Source: Xanthobacteraceae bacterium
Lineage (GTDB): Bacteria > Pseudomonadota > Alphaproteobacteria > Rhizobiales > Xanthobacteraceae
Assembly (NCBI GenBank): GCA_030037185.1
Contig: JASHRR010000106.1
Coordinates: 1 to 31,459, forward strand
DNA: 31,459 bases
Direction of reading: 5' to 3'
A model generated the notes under the pieces. It did no database searches and was not told the DNA's origin. It was given only the letters and a program-made list of their open reading frames with translations. A program made the translations under genes and the position numbers. This document shows, one piece after another, positions 1-8,254 of this stretch. Every line of letters starts with the position of its first letter. Within the stretch, counting starts at the first letter, position 1.

Positions 1-561
1 GTGTTTCCCAAGGTGCGCTCCCTGCTGATGAATCGCGAGACGCTGATGGCGCATCGATCGCTGTGGGGGCGCGAGGAGGCGCCATGCCGCGCCGCGCTTT
101 CCCGCCTCGATCCCGATGAGCAGATGCTCTTCGACGATCTCGTTTATGACCGGATCGGCGAAAAAGTGAGACTGGAACAGGAGCGCGTTTGCTACGCGCT
201 TTGTTGGAACGGCACACTTCAAGATGATTCGCGGCTGAAATCGGCAGGAATCGGGGGCAGGGTCGCGCTATTTGATTGCGGTCGGCGCCGCCGCCCCCGC
301 GGGCTATATGGCGGTTCGAGGAATTCTGGCAGGGACGCGGCCATTCGCGAACGAGCAAGCTCAAATGGGAGGCGGGCAGGACAAAATGGCGTACCGCAGA
401 CGTTCTCACCTGATTCGCATAAGAAGTATTATGGAATATCCTTGATGTTCCCGCTCGGATCCATTTGGTCCGCGGGCCGGGTATTCGCAGCCGTACTGGC
501 GGGGCCGAACAAACAGAGAACATATGGCGGGCGCGGCCGTTTCAGCCAGATGCGCCTTTGA
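1..561 (+). other. Doubtful hypothetical ORF, possibly two frames of one broken gene
   Basis: One frame is open from the first base (GTG) to the stop at 559-561. I do not recognise the product. Residues about 10-65 look protein-like, with an acidic stretch (RLDPDEQMLFDDL) and ordinary codon use. From about residue 85 the frame becomes Arg/Gly-rich and unconvincing. From about base 239 to the TGA near 448-450, frame 2 instead encodes a plausible segment: a hydrophobic stretch (YLIAVGAAAPAGYMAV), then a polar tail ending MEYP. This could be one gene frameshifted near 240-265, two short genes, or chance. It faces the MBL hydrolase gene tail to tail. The true start may lie outside the window. Confidence 0.25.
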
Positions 562-1354
562 ATTCGATCCGCATCCCGTCATAAGCCGGCTCGACATGCG
601 GCGGCAGCTTGGCGCGTAATCTGTCGTAGTCGAGATCGCTGTGCATGTTGGTCAGGATCGCGCGCTGGGGGCGGATGTGGTCGATCCATTGAAGCGCCAG
701 GTCGAGATGAAAATGGCTGGGATGGGGCCGGTACCATAAGGCGTCCACGATCCACAGCTCAATGCCGCTCAGCGCTTTTTCGGCGGCCTGCGGCACATTC
801 ACCAGGTCGGGCGTGTAAGCCATTGCCCCGAAGCGGAATCCGAGCGCCGAGATATCGCCGTGGGGAAGCTCGAACGGCATGGCGGAGACGCCTCCGCCCG
901 CGCCGTTGATCACCACCGGCACCCCCGCGGTAATTGGGTGCCGCGTGAGATATGGCGGGTAGCTGCTGCCCGGCGGGGTCACGAAGCAATAACCGAACCG
1001 CAGCGACAGGATCCGCCAGGTCGGCTCGTCCGCATAAACGTCCACGCGCCTCCTGTGCGCGATGAAAAGCGCGCGGAGATCGTCGATCCCGTGGATGTGG
1101 TCGGCATGTTCATGGGTGTAGAGAACGCCGTCAAGATGATTGACGCCGGCATCGAGCAGCTGCTCGCGCAGATCCGGCGAGGTGTCCACCAGCGCGCAGG
1201 TCCGGCCACCGTCCGCAACGGCCCGTTCGACCAGGATCGAGCAGCGCCTGCGCCGGTTCTTGGGGTTACCAGGGTCGCAGGCGCCCCACCCGGTCCCCGG
1301 CCGCGGAACGCCGCCCGAAAAGCCGCATCCGAGAATCGTGACAGCAAAGGTCAT
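542..1354 (-). CDS. MBL-fold metallo-hydrolase (PhnP/COG1235-like)
   Basis: This is a 270-aa cytoplasmic metallo-beta-lactamase-fold hydrolase. It shows the metal-binding motif HEHADH at residues 81-86, preceded by a hydrophobic strand ending LYT. The N-terminus, LGCGFSGGVPRPG (residues 8-20), is typical of the PhnP-like branch. Later His/Asp positions (PHGD about 164-167, VDALWYRPHPSHFH about 203-216, NMHSDLDY about 236-243) fit the remaining ligands, and the C-terminus (EPAYDGM) is also family-typical. It starts with ATG 18 bp after the tatD stop, so it is the last gene of a metG-tatD-MBL transcription unit, an order I know from alphaproteobacteria. The exact substrate is unknown; phosphodiesterase activity is the usual guess for relatives. 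Confidence 0.9.
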   Translation of the reverse strand: MTFAVTILGCGFSGGVPRPGTGWGACDPGNPKNRRRRCSILVERAVADGGRTCALVDTSPDLREQLLDAGVNHLDGVLYTHEHADHIHGIDDLRALFIAHRRRVDVYADEPTWRILSLRFGYCFVTPPGSSYPPYLTRHPITAGVPVVINGAGGGVSAMPFELPHGDISALGFRFGAMAYTPDLVNVPQAAEKALSGIELWIVDALWYRPHPSHFHLDLALQWIDHIRPQRAILTNMHSDLDYDRLRAKLPPHVEPAYDGMRIEFKGASG

Positions 1355-1372
1355 TCGGCCGCAGCCCCTCCC

Positions 1373-2215
1373 CTACCCTCGCCCGCTTGTGGCGGCGGCT
1401 AATTCGATTTGCCCGCCTCCCCTGACGCGGAAAGGCAGGGGTACTTTGCCGAACAGGCGAAAGAAATTCTCCGTCGTCTGCCGCGCGATCTCCTCGAACG
1501 TGACACCGCGCGATGCGGCGAGCGTTCTTGCCGTCTGCGTCAGATAGGAGGGCTCGTTGCGCTTGCCACGGAATTTACCCGGGGCGAGGTAAGGAGCATC
1601 GGTTTCGACCAGGATCCGGTCGGCCGGCAATTCCGCCGCAATGGCGCGAAGCTCCTCGGATTTCTTGAAGGTCAGAATGCCGGTGAAGCCAATGTAAAAC
1701 CCAAGATCGATTGCCCGCAATGCGAGCTCACGACTGGCGGTGAAGCAGTGGAGCACCGCCGGGAAGGCGCCCTTCCCGCTTTCCTCCTCAAGAATCCGTG
1801 CGATATCCGCATCTGCCTCCCGCGCATGCACAACAAGCGGCAACCCCGTCGCCCGCGCCGCCGCAATATGGCGTCGAAAGCCGATTTCCTGGGCATCGCG
1901 CGGACTGTAATCGTAGTGATAGTCGAGTCCGGCCTCGCCGATTGCCACCACCTTGGGGTGCCGTGACCGCTCAACCAGCTCCTCGATCGTCACATCAAGC
2001 TCCTCATGGGCATAATGCGGATGGGTGCCGATCGAGCCAAAGACGTTCGCAAATCGCTCGACGATCGCCAGCAATTCGTCAGACCGGTGCACCCGCGTCG
2101 AGATTGACACCACGCAAGCGATATCGGCCGCCGCAGCGCGCTCCATGATCGCGTCGAGGTCGGCGGCGAAATCCGGAAAGTCCAGGTGGCAATGGCTGTC
2201 GACCAGTAAGCTCAT
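1373..2215 (-). CDS. tatD: TatD-family metal-dependent hydrolase
   Basis: This 280-aa TatD/YcfH family TIM-barrel metallohydrolase is probably a cytoplasmic DNase or nucleic-acid quality-control enzyme. Metal ligands are visible: DSHCHLD (residues 6-12), GEAGLDYHYD (93-102), VVHARE (His130), LHCF (His156) and ETDAPYLAP (Asp206). The family core ends near residue 258 (ENFFRLFGKVP). The last 20 or so residues are Gly/Ala-rich and come from DNA that resembles an intergenic palindromic repeat (perfect 6-bp inverted repeat at 1419-1424/1436-1441), so the C-terminus looks extended by a repeat. ATG start; the metG stop is only 5 bp upstream, indicating one operon. Confidence 0.93.
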   Translation of the reverse strand: MSLLVDSHCHLDFPDFAADLDAIMERAAAADIACVVSISTRVHRSDELLAIVERFANVFGSIGTHPHYAHEELDVTIEELVERSRHPKVVAIGEAGLDYHYDYSPRDAQEIGFRRHIAAARATGLPLVVHAREADADIARILEEESGKGAFPAVLHCFTASRELALRAIDLGFYIGFTGILTFKKSEELRAIAAELPADRILVETDAPYLAPGKFRGKRNEPSYLTQTARTLAASRGVTFEEIARQTTENFFRLFGKVPLPFRVRGGGQIELAAATSGRG

Positions 2216-2220
2216 GAGGC

Positions 2221-3768
2221 CTACTCCTTCTCGACATAACGCGGGAATACCGGCACGGGCGGCGGCAGCGTACTGCCCGGCGCGAGGCGGCCGGAGCCGC
2301 CGAGCGCCTTAATATCGCGCCGATCGGCCGGCGCCGCAATGAGATCGAGCAGGCGCGCCGCCGCTTGCGGCATGAAAGGCTGTGCCACAATGCCAACCTG
2401 CCGGATCACCTCGGCAGTCGTGTAGAGCACGGTGCCCTGGCGCTCCGGATCGCTCTTTGCGAGTGCCCACGGGGCTTCGTTGGCGAAATAACGGTTGGCA
2501 TCGGCGACCACGGCCCACGCGGCGTTGAGGACTTGGTGCAACTGCTGGGTCTTCATCGCCTCGCGCGCCCTGCCGATCAGTGCGTCCGCGGCGGCAAGGA
2601 TCGTCTTATCGGCTTCGCTGAAGGGGCCGGGCGCCGGCAGAGTCCCGCCGCGGTTCTTGGCGATGATCGACAGCGAGCGCTGGGCGAGGTTGCCGAGGTC
2701 GTTGGCAAGGTCGGCATTGATGCGCGCCACGATCGCGTCGTGGCTGTAAGCGCCGTCCTGTCCGAATGGCACTTCGCGCAGCAGGAAATAGCGCAGCTGG
2801 TCGACCCCGTAAGCATCAGCAAGCGCGAACGGATCGACCACGTTGCCGGCCGATTTCGACATCTTCTCGCCGCGGTTGAACAGAAAGCCGTGGCTGAAAA
2901 TGCGCCGCGGCAAAGCGAGGCCGGCCGACATCAGAAAAGCCGGCCAGTAAACGGCATGAAAGCGCACGATGTCCTTGCCGATCACGTGCAGATCGGCCGG
3001 CCAGAAGCGGCGGAATTTTACGGCCTCGGTATCCGGATATCCGAGCGCGGTGATGTAGTTGGTAAGCGCATCCACCCACACATACATGATGTGCTTTTGA
3101 TCGCCCGGCACCGGAATGCCCCAGGTGAACGTGGTGCGCGAGATCGACAGGTCCTTCAGGCCGCCGCGCACGAAGCTTAATACCTCGTTGAAGCGCTCGC
3201 GCGGCAGCACAAAATCCGGCGCCCGGCGGTAGAGATCGAGGAGCTTGTCCTGATAGGCCGAAAGGCGGAAGAAATAGCTCTCCTCCTCGACCCATTCGAC
3301 CGGCGTTCCCTGTGGGCCGATGCGCTTGCCATCCTCGGCGAGCTTCGTCTCGGCCTCATCGTAGTAGGCCTCGTCGCGGACCGAATACCAGCCGGAATAT
3401 TTCGACAGATAGATGTCGCCGGCATCCTTCATGCGCTCCCAGATCGCCGCCGAGGAACCGTAATGCCGCGGCTCCGTGGTGCGGATGAAGTCGTCATTGG
3501 AGCAGTTGAGTCGCTCGACCATGGCGCGAAAGCGCGGCACGTTGCGATCGCTTAGTTCACGCGCAGAGACGCCCTCGCGGTTCGCAGTCTGCAGCATCTT
3601 GATGCCGTGCTCGTCAGTGCCGGTTAGAAAATAGACGTCGTAGCCGTCGAGCCGCATGAAGCGGGCAATCGCATCGGTCGCAATCGCCTCATAGGCGTGG
3701 CCGATATGCGGGACGCCGTTGGGATAGGAAATAGCCGTCGTGATGTAGAATCGAGGCTTATCTGCCAT
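2221..3768 (-). CDS. metG: Methionyl-tRNA synthetase
   Basis: This 515-aa class I aminoacyl-tRNA synthetase charges tRNA-Met. The HIGH signature is HIGH at residues 21-24 (after NGVP) and KMSKS is at 302-306. The connective region reads [15 protein letters not shown] (124-138). In zinc-containing enzymes Cys residues sit here, so this is the short, knuckle-free form. There is no C-terminal tRNA-binding (EMAP/Trbp111) domain, giving the compact length usual in alphaproteobacteria. The frame is open 18 codons further upstream (to 3822), but the [10 protein letters not shown] start at 3768 matches where the family begins. It is transcribed ahead of tatD and the MBL hydrolase. Confidence 0.96.
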   Translation of the reverse strand: MADKPRFYITTAISYPNGVPHIGHAYEAIATDAIARFMRLDGYDVYFLTGTDEHGIKMLQTANREGVSARELSDRNVPRFRAMVERLNCSNDDFIRTTEPRHYGSSAAIWERMKDAGDIYLSKYSGWYSVRDEAYYDEAETKLAEDGKRIGPQGTPVEWVEEESYFFRLSAYQDKLLDLYRRAPDFVLPRERFNEVLSFVRGGLKDLSISRTTFTWGIPVPGDQKHIMYVWVDALTNYITALGYPDTEAVKFRRFWPADLHVIGKDIVRFHAVYWPAFLMSAGLALPRRIFSHGFLFNRGEKMSKSAGNVVDPFALADAYGVDQLRYFLLREVPFGQDGAYSHDAIVARINADLANDLGNLAQRSLSIIAKNRGGTLPAPGPFSEADKTILAAADALIGRAREAMKTQQLHQVLNAAWAVVADANRYFANEAPWALAKSDPERQGTVLYTTAEVIRQVGIVAQPFMPQAAARLLDLIAAPADRRDIKALGGSGRLAPGSTLPPPVPVFPRYVEKE

Positions 3769-3840
3769 GTATCGACAACCCTTGCGCTCCTGACGGCATG
3801 ACTTGCGTCTGCCGCAGGGCATTCACTCGTCAATCCTGGT

Positions 3841-3926
3841 GGTGTCATTGCCCGGCTTGACCGGCAACCCACTATCCACCGGCCGCGGGTTTCCTGGATC
3901 GCCCGGCAAAGCCGGACGATGACACC
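3841..3926. repeat. Intergenic palindromic repeat (REP-like)
   Basis: This 86-bp imperfect palindrome lies between holB and metG. The ends GGTGTCAT (3841-3848) and ATGACACC (3919-3926) are exact reverse complements. Just inside, CCCGGCTTGACCGG pairs imperfectly with CCGGCAAAGCCGG. The wording 'GTCATTGCCCGGCTTGACCGG' resembles a very common interspersed palindrome of Bradyrhizobium-type genomes (recalled, not searched). It may act as a transcript-stabilising or terminating hairpin between the two operons. Confidence 0.7.
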
Positions 3927-3971
3927 TTGCCGGCGGCTACTCAGCCGGGAAATGCCTGGCGGCGATACCTA

Positions 3972-4994
3972 TCAACCGCGGGACGCCTCGGCAAGCAGAC
4001 CGAACACCAGGAAAACGAAGGGCTTGCGTTCGAGGTTGAAGACCTCCACGTCGCGGGCCGACCGGTTGAGGCGCTCCCACAGGTCGGCCGTACGGGCAAG
4101 TCGCCGAAGGTTGCCGCTCTGCGTATCGAGCCTTCCGGAAAGCCAGTCGCGGACGGCGCCGACAAAGACATCGAAAAGGCCGCGGTCGCGGTCAAGTTCA
4201 TCGCCAAGGGCATGCAGGACATGCGGGTCGGTCGACGGCAGCGCCCTCAACAGCGCCTCGACTTTCTCGCGGACGGCCAGCTTCGGCCCCCCCGCCAGCG
4301 CGATGGCTTGAGAAGCGCTGCCGCGGGCCGCTGCGGCCGCCGCCGCGACCGCCGGATGGTCGGCGCCGAGCGCGACAGAGGCGGCCTTCACCACATCGCC
4401 CTGCCCCAATGGCCTCAGCGCCAGCCGGCGGCAGCGCGACCGGATGGTCGGCAGCAATCGTCCCGGCGCATGGCTCACCAGCAGGAACAACGACCGCAGC
4501 GGCGGTTCCTCCAGCATTTTCAAAAGCGCGTTGCAGCCTTCCGGATATTTGAGTTCATCGGCACTGTCGACGATGCAAATCCGCCAGCCACCCTCGCCTG
4601 CGGTGGAACCGAAAAAAGTCATGAGCCGGCGCACCTGGTCGACGGTGACGACGGTGCGCATCTTGCCATTGTCGCCGGGAGTGCGCTCGAGCACGAGCAG
4701 GTCAGGATGGGCATTGACGGCCACCCGTCGGACCATGCGATGAGCCGCGTCAAGTGCGAGCGAGTCGGGCGGGGCGCGCGATGGATCCGGATAGGAGAGC
4801 ACGAACCGTGCAATGCGATAGGCGAGCGTTGCCTTGCCGATGCCGGGTTCACCGGTGATCAGCCAGGCATGAGGGACGCGCCCCGACCGATAGACGGCAA
4901 GAAACTCGCGCTCGGCCCCGCTATGGCCGAACAGTACGGTCGTTTCCCGCGGCAGCGGCGCATCGCTTATGTCCTCTGTCGCGGCCCGCCTCAT
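3972..4994 (-). CDS. holB: DNA polymerase III delta-prime subunit
   Basis: This 340-aa AAA+ clamp-loader subunit belongs to the DNA polymerase III gamma complex, which loads the beta clamp. The P-loop is GEPGIGKA (residues 48-55). A Walker-B-like strand is WRICIVDSADE (137-147), then NALLKMLEEPP (155-165). The sensor/arginine-finger SRC motif is at 186-188 (TIRSRC), which is typical of clamp loaders. The Cys-rich zinc module found in many clamp loaders is not evident. Its ATG overlaps the tmk stop (ATGA at 4991-4994), so the two are translationally coupled. About 200 bp with a palindromic repeat separate it from metG. Confidence 0.93.
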   Translation of the reverse strand: MRRAATEDISDAPLPRETTVLFGHSGAEREFLAVYRSGRVPHAWLITGEPGIGKATLAYRIARFVLSYPDPSRAPPDSLALDAAHRMVRRVAVNAHPDLLVLERTPGDNGKMRTVVTVDQVRRLMTFFGSTAGEGGWRICIVDSADELKYPEGCNALLKMLEEPPLRSLFLLVSHAPGRLLPTIRSRCRRLALRPLGQGDVVKAASVALGADHPAVAAAAAAARGSASQAIALAGGPKLAVREKVEALLRALPSTDPHVLHALGDELDRDRGLFDVFVGAVRDWLSGRLDTQSGNLRRLARTADLWERLNRSARDVEVFNLERKPFVFLVFGLLAEASRG

Positions 4995-5659
4995 CGGGCG
5001 ATTTCTTCAAGCGTCAACGGCGCAGTTTCTGGATGCAGGCGTCTGCACACGATCTGCAAGATCTCCGCCGCAACCTGCTGCTGCGGCTCCTTCGCATCGA
5101 TCACTACGCAGCGCTCTCTCTCCTCGCCGGCGATTGCGCGAAAAGCGGCGTTGAGCGCCCGATGGTAAGCGAGATCCTCGGTCTCGAACCTGTCAGCGCC
5201 GGCGTCGCCACGTCGCGCATGCGCCCGTGCAAGGCCGATCTCGGCCGGCAGGTCAAGGATGAACGTCAGGTCGGGCTTGCAGGCTCCGACGGTGAGTTTT
5301 TCAAGGCCCCTGATGAATGGCAGGCCGACCTTGCCGACGATACCCTGATAAGCCCGCGTCGAATCAACAAAGCGGTCGCAGATCACCCACCGTCCCGACC
5401 GCAGGGCCGGTCTGATGGCCGCCTCGAGATGCTCGGCGCGGGCCGCCGCAAACAACAACGCTTCCGTACTGGGACCGAGGCGCTTGGCGGCGCCCGACAA
5501 CAGCACATGGCGAATGATCTCGGCTCCGGGCGAGCCGCCGGGCTCCCGGGTCAGCAGGACACCGATGCCCATGCCGCATAGCGTCTTTTTCAGGAGTGCC
5601 GCCTGGGTCGACTTGCCGGCCCCTTCGCCGCCCTCGAATGTGATAAATTTCCCAGCCAT
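4991..5659 (-). CDS. tmk: Thymidylate kinase
   Basis: This 222-aa dTMP kinase makes dTDP for DNA synthesis. The P-loop is EGGEGAGKST (residues 9-18), followed by LTREPGGSPG (37-46). The DRF motif that positions dTMP is CDRFVDSTRAYQG (94-106). The LID region is RRGDAGADRFE (149-159). Length is normal for the family. The stop overlaps the holB start by ATGA. A perfect 14-bp tandem repeat lies 18-45 bp upstream of the ATG, in its leader or promoter. Confidence 0.96.
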   Translation of the reverse strand: MAGKFITFEGGEGAGKSTQAALLKKTLCGMGIGVLLTREPGGSPGAEIIRHVLLSGAAKRLGPSTEALLFAAARAEHLEAAIRPALRSGRWVICDRFVDSTRAYQGIVGKVGLPFIRGLEKLTVGACKPDLTFILDLPAEIGLARAHARRGDAGADRFETEDLAYHRALNAAFRAIAGEERERCVVIDAKEPQQQVAAEILQIVCRRLHPETAPLTLEEIAR

Positions 5660-5676
5660 CTCGTCATATTTCGTGG

Positions 5677-5704
5677 GTGGTGCGTTCTAGGTGGTGCGTT
5701 CTAG
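5677..5704. repeat. Perfect 14-bp tandem duplication upstream of tmk
   Basis: The unit GTGGTGCGTTCTAG occurs twice head to tail (5677-5690 and 5691-5704) without mismatch. It sits just upstream of tmk in the 145-bp gap after the carboxypeptidase gene. It could be slippage or a duplicated binding site; nothing else in the sequence decides between them. Confidence 0.8.
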
Positions 5705-5761
5705 TCCAGGTGGCGCGGCAAGCAAAACCGGCGACGGCGTTGCCGTGTTGATAGCACGGGC

Positions 5762-5788
5762 CCCGGATTTCGCTGCGCGCAATCCGGG
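5762..5788. repeat. Short palindromic repeat downstream of the carboxypeptidase gene
   Basis: CCCGGATT (5762-5769) and AATCCGGG (5781-5788) form a perfect 8-bp stem around an 11-nt GC-rich loop. The motif matches a widespread rhizobial interspersed palindrome as I remember it. It lies 17 nt past the stop of the upstream minus-strand gene, so the RNA hairpin could end or protect that transcript. There is no T-run typical of a canonical terminator. Confidence 0.65.
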
Positions 5789-5804
5789 CACGAGCTCGCT
5801 CCCC

Positions 5805-7040
5805 CTACAAGCCTGATAGCTTCTTCGGCGCAGCCCGGAACAGGCCAATCATCAATTCGGAGGCCGCATCGAAGGCGCGCCGCGGAAGATCTCCCCGCTC
5901 GACGTTCTCGGCCGCGAACAACGGAACCTCGGCCACGACTCGCTCGCCGCGATAGACATCGAGATTGCCGATGGGTTGGCCTTGCTTGACCGGCGCGGAC
6001 ACCGGGCCCCAATAGACGATCTTTGCCATCAGGCGCTCGGCCGCATTTTTCGGTGTCAGCACGCCGATCGGCCCCTCGCCGACCAGCCCCACCGAGCCCG
6101 ACGCGCCACCGAACAGCTTGGCATAGCCGACGATTTGTCCTGCTGCGAACAGCGGCTTTGGCTCGAAACCGCGATAACCGAATTCGATGATTTTTTTGGC
6201 CTCCTCGGCGCGTTCCTTGGCAGTCCTCAGGCCGTTGACCACGACCAGCAAGCGCGAGCCGTCCTGGACGGTCGAGCCGACAAGGCCGTAGCCGCCATCC
6301 TGTGTGAACCCGGTCTTCATGCCGTCGGCGCCGAGATTCATGGTGAGCAGCGGATTGCGGTTCTGTTGGCGGATCTTGTTCCAGGTGAAGTCGTGCTCCC
6401 CGTAAATGCTGTAGAACTGCGGGTAGGTGCGGATGATATGCCGAGCCAGCCGCGCAAGGTCCCGCACCGTCATCTTCTGCGCCGGGTCAGGCAAGCCGGT
6501 CGAGTTGGTGAAGTAGGAGCGGGTCAACCTGAGCTCGCGCGCCCGCTTGTTCATCATCGCCACAAACGCCGCCTCGTTGCCGGCAATACCTTCGGCAAGG
6601 GTGATGCAGGCGTCATTGCCGGACATCACGATCGCTCCCCGCAGCAGGTCCTCGACGCGAACCCGGCTATGAATAGGAGCGAACATGCTGGAGGTGTGCG
6701 ATGGGGCGCCGCCGCGACGCCAAGCCTCCTCGCTCACCGTGTACTCGTCATCGATCTTGATGCGCCCCTGCTTGAGCTCGTTGAACACGACCTCCGTGGT
6801 CATCAGTTTGGCCATGCTCGATGGCGGCGTCGGCACATCGGCGCCCTTCTCGAACAGCACGGTGCCCGTCTCAACATCAACGAGGATGGCGTAGGGGGCG
6901 GTGGTCTGAAAATCGTCCTTCTTGGCGCCGACAAGTCCGATCGCCCCCGGCGCTGCCGCGGCGGAAGCGGCAAGACCGGCGACCGCGAGCACAAGGAGGC
7001 CGCGTCGCACCCAAGCGCGTTTCCTGAAACGTGCAAGCAC
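5805..7040 (-). CDS. dacA: D-alanyl-D-alanine carboxypeptidase (PBP5/6 family)
   Basis: This 411-aa low-molecular-weight penicillin-binding protein trims pentapeptides of peptidoglycan in the periplasm. All three S11 active-site motifs are present: SMAK (residues 75-78, nucleophile Ser75), SGN (140-142) and KTG (242-244). A signal peptide runs to about residue 30 (basic RFRKRAWVRR, then LLVLAVAGLAASAAAA). The reading frame is open to 7247, but the upstream 69 residues look non-coding. GTG at 7038-7040 puts the basic signal-peptide N-region at the start, so I chose it. A C-terminal domain (about 300-395) and an end compatible with weak membrane attachment follow. The symbol is by family only; dacC or dacF would be equally apt. 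Confidence 0.93.
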   Translation of the reverse strand: MLARFRKRAWVRRGLLVLAVAGLAASAAAAPGAIGLVGAKKDDFQTTAPYAILVDVETGTVLFEKGADVPTPPSSMAKLMTTEVVFNELKQGRIKIDDEYTVSEEAWRRGGAPSHTSSMFAPIHSRVRVEDLLRGAIVMSGNDACITLAEGIAGNEAAFVAMMNKRARELRLTRSYFTNSTGLPDPAQKMTVRDLARLARHIIRTYPQFYSIYGEHDFTWNKIRQQNRNPLLTMNLGADGMKTGFTQDGGYGLVGSTVQDGSRLLVVVNGLRTAKERAEEAKKIIEFGYRGFEPKPLFAAGQIVGYAKLFGGASGSVGLVGEGPIGVLTPKNAAERLMAKIVYWGPVSAPVKQGQPIGNLDVYRGERVVAEVPLFAAENVERGDLPRRAFDAASELMIGLFRAAPKKLSGL

Positions 7041-7390
7041 AGTTGAATTTCTCGGTTCCAGCCCCCGCCAAAACGCGGACGCCTTCTTGCACCAATATCT
7101 TTCGTCTCCGGGCGCGGATTTCAATAGCAAGCCACCATATGGGAGACAATCGTGCCGCACCTTACGCAGCCGTAATATAGCTCCTCTGACGATCGGCTGC
7201 CGGCCTGGTTTGAGCGGTCGCGGGCGCTGGGCCGCCGCGATGAGCACCCCGCTTGGCGGGGCGCGAAGGCTGGCGCGGCGAATTGGCGGATCGCAGGCCT
7301 CGGGTTTGGTTTGCGCGCGACGGGCGCGCTGTTGGCGATCGCATCCTCCCCTGCCCTAGCGGCCTCCCCTGCCCGCGCCTTCGACCCGCG
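7041..7390. other. Gene-free stretch between rlpA and the carboxypeptidase gene
   Basis: I see no convincing gene in these 350 bases. They hold a perfect 6-bp hairpin, CCCCGC-TTG-GCGGGG (7247-7261), and a 12-bp direct repeat CCTCCCCTGCCC (7345-7356 and 7363-7374) just past the rlpA stop. The carboxypeptidase promoter presumably lies here, but no clear -35/-10 pair stands out. Confidence 0.5.
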
Positions 7391-8254
7391 TCAATACATG
7401 CTGCGGGCATTGGCTGCCGGCATCGCGGCCGGCAACGCCAAATCGCCAGTCTGCCTGTCGGGCAGCACAGGCGCAAAGGACGAAACCGCCGGACGGATCA
7501 CGGTCACGGGCCTGTTATATTCGACAGCAGATGTGCGCAGGGCGCTCGCAGTGTCGTTGTCGGGCTGGGAGTTCGGAGCCTGCCCTTCTCCGAGCGAATA
7601 AGGTCGCTGCGAGGGAACGGGTATGTTCCGCGGCAGATTGCGCGCCGACGCCAGTCGCACCACCGACGGTGGCGGCGCCGGCTCGCCCTGGCGCAAAGTG
7701 GCGATCAGCATGCCGTCGTCCGACCCCTCAAGCGGCGCCGGGCCGACATATTCGAGGCGCACCGGCGCAACCCCGCTCGTGTAGAAGCCGAGCAAGATGG
7801 CCGTTTTGACGGACACGTCAACAATGCGATCGGAATGATAAGGGCCGCGATCATTGACCCGCACGATCACCGAGCGGTTGTTGGAGAGATTTGTCACCCG
7901 CAGATAGCTCGGCATCGGCAGCGTCGCATGCGCCGCCGACACTGAATTCATGTCGAAAATCTCGCCGTTGGCAGTCTGCCGGCCATGAAAGTCCTCGCCA
8001 TACCACGACGCCAGGCCCTCCGCACGGTAGTTCGGATCTTCCACCGGCACGTAGGTCTGTCCGCCGACCGAATAGGCAGGGCCAACCCGGTAGTAGCCGC
8101 CGCCTTTAGGAATAGGTTCTCCGGGCGCAACCAGGCGTGCACTGGAGGCCCCCCCGTGAAGAGGATCAACGATGCCAGCGCCGGAGCAGCCGGCGAGCGC
8201 CGGCAGGGTGACCAGCATGCATAATCGTGTTGTCCAAAGACGTTTGTTCCCCAA
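7391..8254 (-). CDS. rlpA: RlpA-family septal lipoprotein (rare lipoprotein A)
   Basis: This 287-aa outer-membrane lipoprotein has a lipobox, LAGC (residues 20-23). The double-psi beta-barrel spans about 80-172: ASWYG (82-86), GEIFD (97-101), HATLP (109-113) and VNDRGPY (133-139). Glu98, Asp101 and His109 have the spacing (+3, +8) of the catalytic residues I recall for Pseudomonas RlpA, so lytic transglycosylase activity on denuded glycan is likely. The C-terminal SPOR domain of many RlpA proteins is absent; the last 110 residues are low-complexity. The start appears to be TTG (8252-8254), because the next ATG (8218) would lose the basic part of the signal peptide. It precedes the carboxypeptidase gene, fitting a cell-wall pair. 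Confidence 0.9.
   Translation of the reverse strand: MGNKRLWTTRLCMLVTLPALAGCSGAGIVDPLHGGASSARLVAPGEPIPKGGGYYRVGPAYSVGGQTYVPVEDPNYRAEGLASWYGEDFHGRQTANGEIFDMNSVSAAHATLPMPSYLRVTNLSNNRSVIVRVNDRGPYHSDRIVDVSVKTAILLGFYTSGVAPVRLEYVGPAPLEGSDDGMLIATLRQGEPAPPPSVVRLASARNLPRNIPVPSQRPYSLGEGQAPNSQPDNDTASALRTSAVEYNRPVTVIRPAVSSFAPVLPDRQTGDLALPAAMPAANARSMY

Noticed and set aside
3927..5168. Long open frame (413 codons) on the plus strand
   Set aside because: It runs antisense through holB into tmk; both have complete family motifs on the other strand.
7041..7247. N-terminal extension of the carboxypeptidase to the ATG at 7247
   Set aside because: The 69 extra residues lack family resemblance and would bury the signal peptide; GTG 7040 puts it at the N-terminus.
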